Source: JALORV01 sp963712485
GTDB taxonomy: Bacteria; Pseudomonadota; Gammaproteobacteria; Burkholderiales; Burkholderiaceae_F
Length of the DNA: 64,000 nucleotides
Direction: 5' to 3'
Assembly: GCA_963712485.1 (NCBI GenBank)
Contig: CAVQID010000042.1
Location: 1 to 64,000, forward strand
In this document: one piece after another, positions 63,277 through 64,000 of the stretch
Layout of the letters: every line of letters begins with the position of its first letter
Position numbering within the stretch: the first letter of the stretch is position 1
Program-made: the position numbers and the translations under genes
Notes under the pieces: generated by a model
Told to the model about the DNA's origin: nothing
The model's input: the letters and a program-made list of their open reading frames with translations, nothing else
Databases searched by the model: none

Positions 63277-63770
63277 TGCGTTTGTTGCCGGCACCTGTGC
63301 TTTCTGCGATCCTGTTTTCGAGCTGGCTGCTACTGGTCGGCACCTGGTCGCTGGGCCACGTTATCGTTGCGGCAATCCTCGCCGTCATGATCCCGTGGTG
63401 GAGCGAGCGGCTGCGGCCGGACCCCGCACGCATTGGCGCGTGGCCTACCGTGATCCGGCTCAGCTGCGTCGTCTTCTATGACATCGTCGCCTCGGCGGTC
63501 GTCGTCGCACGCCAGATCCTGGGCCCGGAAGACCACATTCGGCCGGGTTTTGTCTGGGTGCCGCTGACGATCCGCAATCCGTACGGTATGGCGAGCCTCG
63601 CCAGCATCATCACGATGACGCCCGGGACGCTGTCGGTCGACCTCTCGCCCGACCATCGTCATCTTCTGGTGCATGCGCTGCACCTCGAGGACGCTGCGGC
63701 GCTGATCGCGTCGATCAAGGCGCGCTACGAGCGGCCGTTGATCACGATCTTCGAAGAAGAGTGTCGATGA
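63276..63770 (+). CDS. mrpE: Mrp antiporter subunit E
   Basis: A 164-residue subunit with two N-terminal membrane segments (SAILFSSWLLLVGTWSLGHV, IVAAILAVMIPWW) and then a cytoplasmic domain: FVWVPLTIRNPYGMASLASI, ITMTPGTLSVDLSPDHRHLL, VHALHLEDAAALI. TPGT is the MrpE signature. ATG at 63276 shares a base with the mrpD stop; its TGA overlaps the mrpF ATG (ATGA). Confidence 0.92.
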   Translation: MRLLPAPVLSAILFSSWLLLVGTWSLGHVIVAAILAVMIPWWSERLRPDPARIGAWPTVIRLSCVVFYDIVASAVVVARQILGPEDHIRPGFVWVPLTIRNPYGMASLASIITMTPGTLSVDLSPDHRHLLVHALHLEDAAALIASIKARYERPLITIFEEECR

Positions 63771-64000
63771 ACCTACTCGCCACCGCGTTGCCGTGGGCCG
63801 CCGGAGCCTTCACGATTGCGCTTTCGCTCGCGGGCTGGCGTCTGCTGCGCGGGCCGACGTTGGCCGACCGCATACTTGCGCTCGACACGTTGTACGTGAA
63901 CTCGGTCGCGCTGCTGATCCTGGTCGGCATGCTCTTCGGCACCGTCATCTACTTCGAAGCGGCGCTGATTATCGCGATGATGGGTTTTGTCAGCACCGTG
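63767..64000 (+). CDS. mrpF: Mrp antiporter subunit F (cut by window edge)
   Basis: The first 78 codons of a small subunit with three membrane segments: PWAAGAFTIALSLAGWRLL, RGPTLADRILALDTLYVNSV followed by ALLILVGMLFGTVIYFEAAL, and IIAMMGFVSTV. The RGPT-x3-R-x3-LD pattern is typical of MrpF. The remaining residues and mrpG lie beyond the window. Confidence 0.93.
   Translation, partial: MNLLATALPWAAGAFTIALSLAGWRLLRGPTLADRILALDTLYVNSVALLILVGMLFGTVIYFEAALIIAMMGFVSTV

Noticed and set aside
61810..63294. 494-codon minus-strand frame opposite mrpD
   Set aside because: Shadow of mrpD; composition dominated by Arg/Gln/Gly with no hydrophobic or domain pattern.

Overview
The window is high-GC bacterial chromosome, almost certainly from a betaproteobacterium (Burkholderiales or relatives). 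The main evidence is gene order: dacA-dat-ybeD-lipB-lipA; birA-coaX-SPOR; an S-adenosylhomocysteine (SAH) riboswitch in front of ahcY with metF behind it; metK divergent from paired lpxL-type acyltransferases; dapF-DUF484-xerC; and cobW-dksA-STAS-hslVU. Coding density is high, and neighbouring genes very often overlap by 1-4 bases (ATGA, GTGA, TGATG), so many short operons are translationally coupled.

Layout. 1-5 kb (minus): lipoate synthesis and attachment (lipA partial, lipB), DUF493, a D-amino-acid aminotransferase and the carboxypeptidase dacA, then a hypothetical, a hydrolase, a thioredoxin-fold ferredoxin and a VanZ-like membrane protein. 6.5-8.9 kb (plus): birA, coaX, SPOR protein. 9-14.4 kb (minus): HIT hydrolase, tandem GNAT protein and a giant FAD/Fe-S oxidoreductase. 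14.4-22 kb is the accessory part: small exported protein plus AAA ATPase, cupin/LysR pair, a decayed lipocalin-like gene, an orphan PEP-CTERM protein, a methyltransferase and an IS110-family (IS1111-type) insertion sequence. 22-34 kb is housekeeping: srkA, ilvA, membrane proteins, ttcA, folB, pteridine-reductase-like SDR, MidA-type methyltransferase, cca, GST. 34-43.4 kb: NDUFA9-like protein, lytic transglycosylase, formyl-THF cyclo-ligase, a LysR/DUF2917 divergent pair and the SAM cycle block metF - YvlD-like - ahcY - SAH riboswitch - metK. 43.6-57 kb: two lipid A acyltransferases, an IS481-like element, dapF-DUF484-xerC-rlmI, CobW GTPase, non-zinc DksA, STAS protein, hslV, hslU. 57.5-64 kb: a Ca2+/Na+ antiporter coupled to an Mrp Na+/H+ antiporter operon (mrpAB fusion, C, D, E, F partial).

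Unusual points. (1) A composite palindromic intergenic repeat of about 105-115 bp occurs three times: beyond lpxL2, before dapF and before hslU. It has conserved arms and a different, self-complementary core in each copy; two copies lie in opposite orientation around the IS481-like element. (2) Thirteen small indels break otherwise intact genes: nine in lipB/dat/dacA (0.4-3.1 kb), two in ttcA, one each in slt and the FAD oxidoreductase. Each repaired length comes out as a whole number of codons and most lie in homopolymers, so consensus error is more likely than gene decay. (3) The DksA protein keeps the catalytic tip but only one of four zinc cysteines, and sits beside a zinc-chaperone-type GTPase. 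(4) Perfect palindromes mark a LysR operator and the ends of the IS110 element. No rRNA, tRNA or CRISPR array was found.
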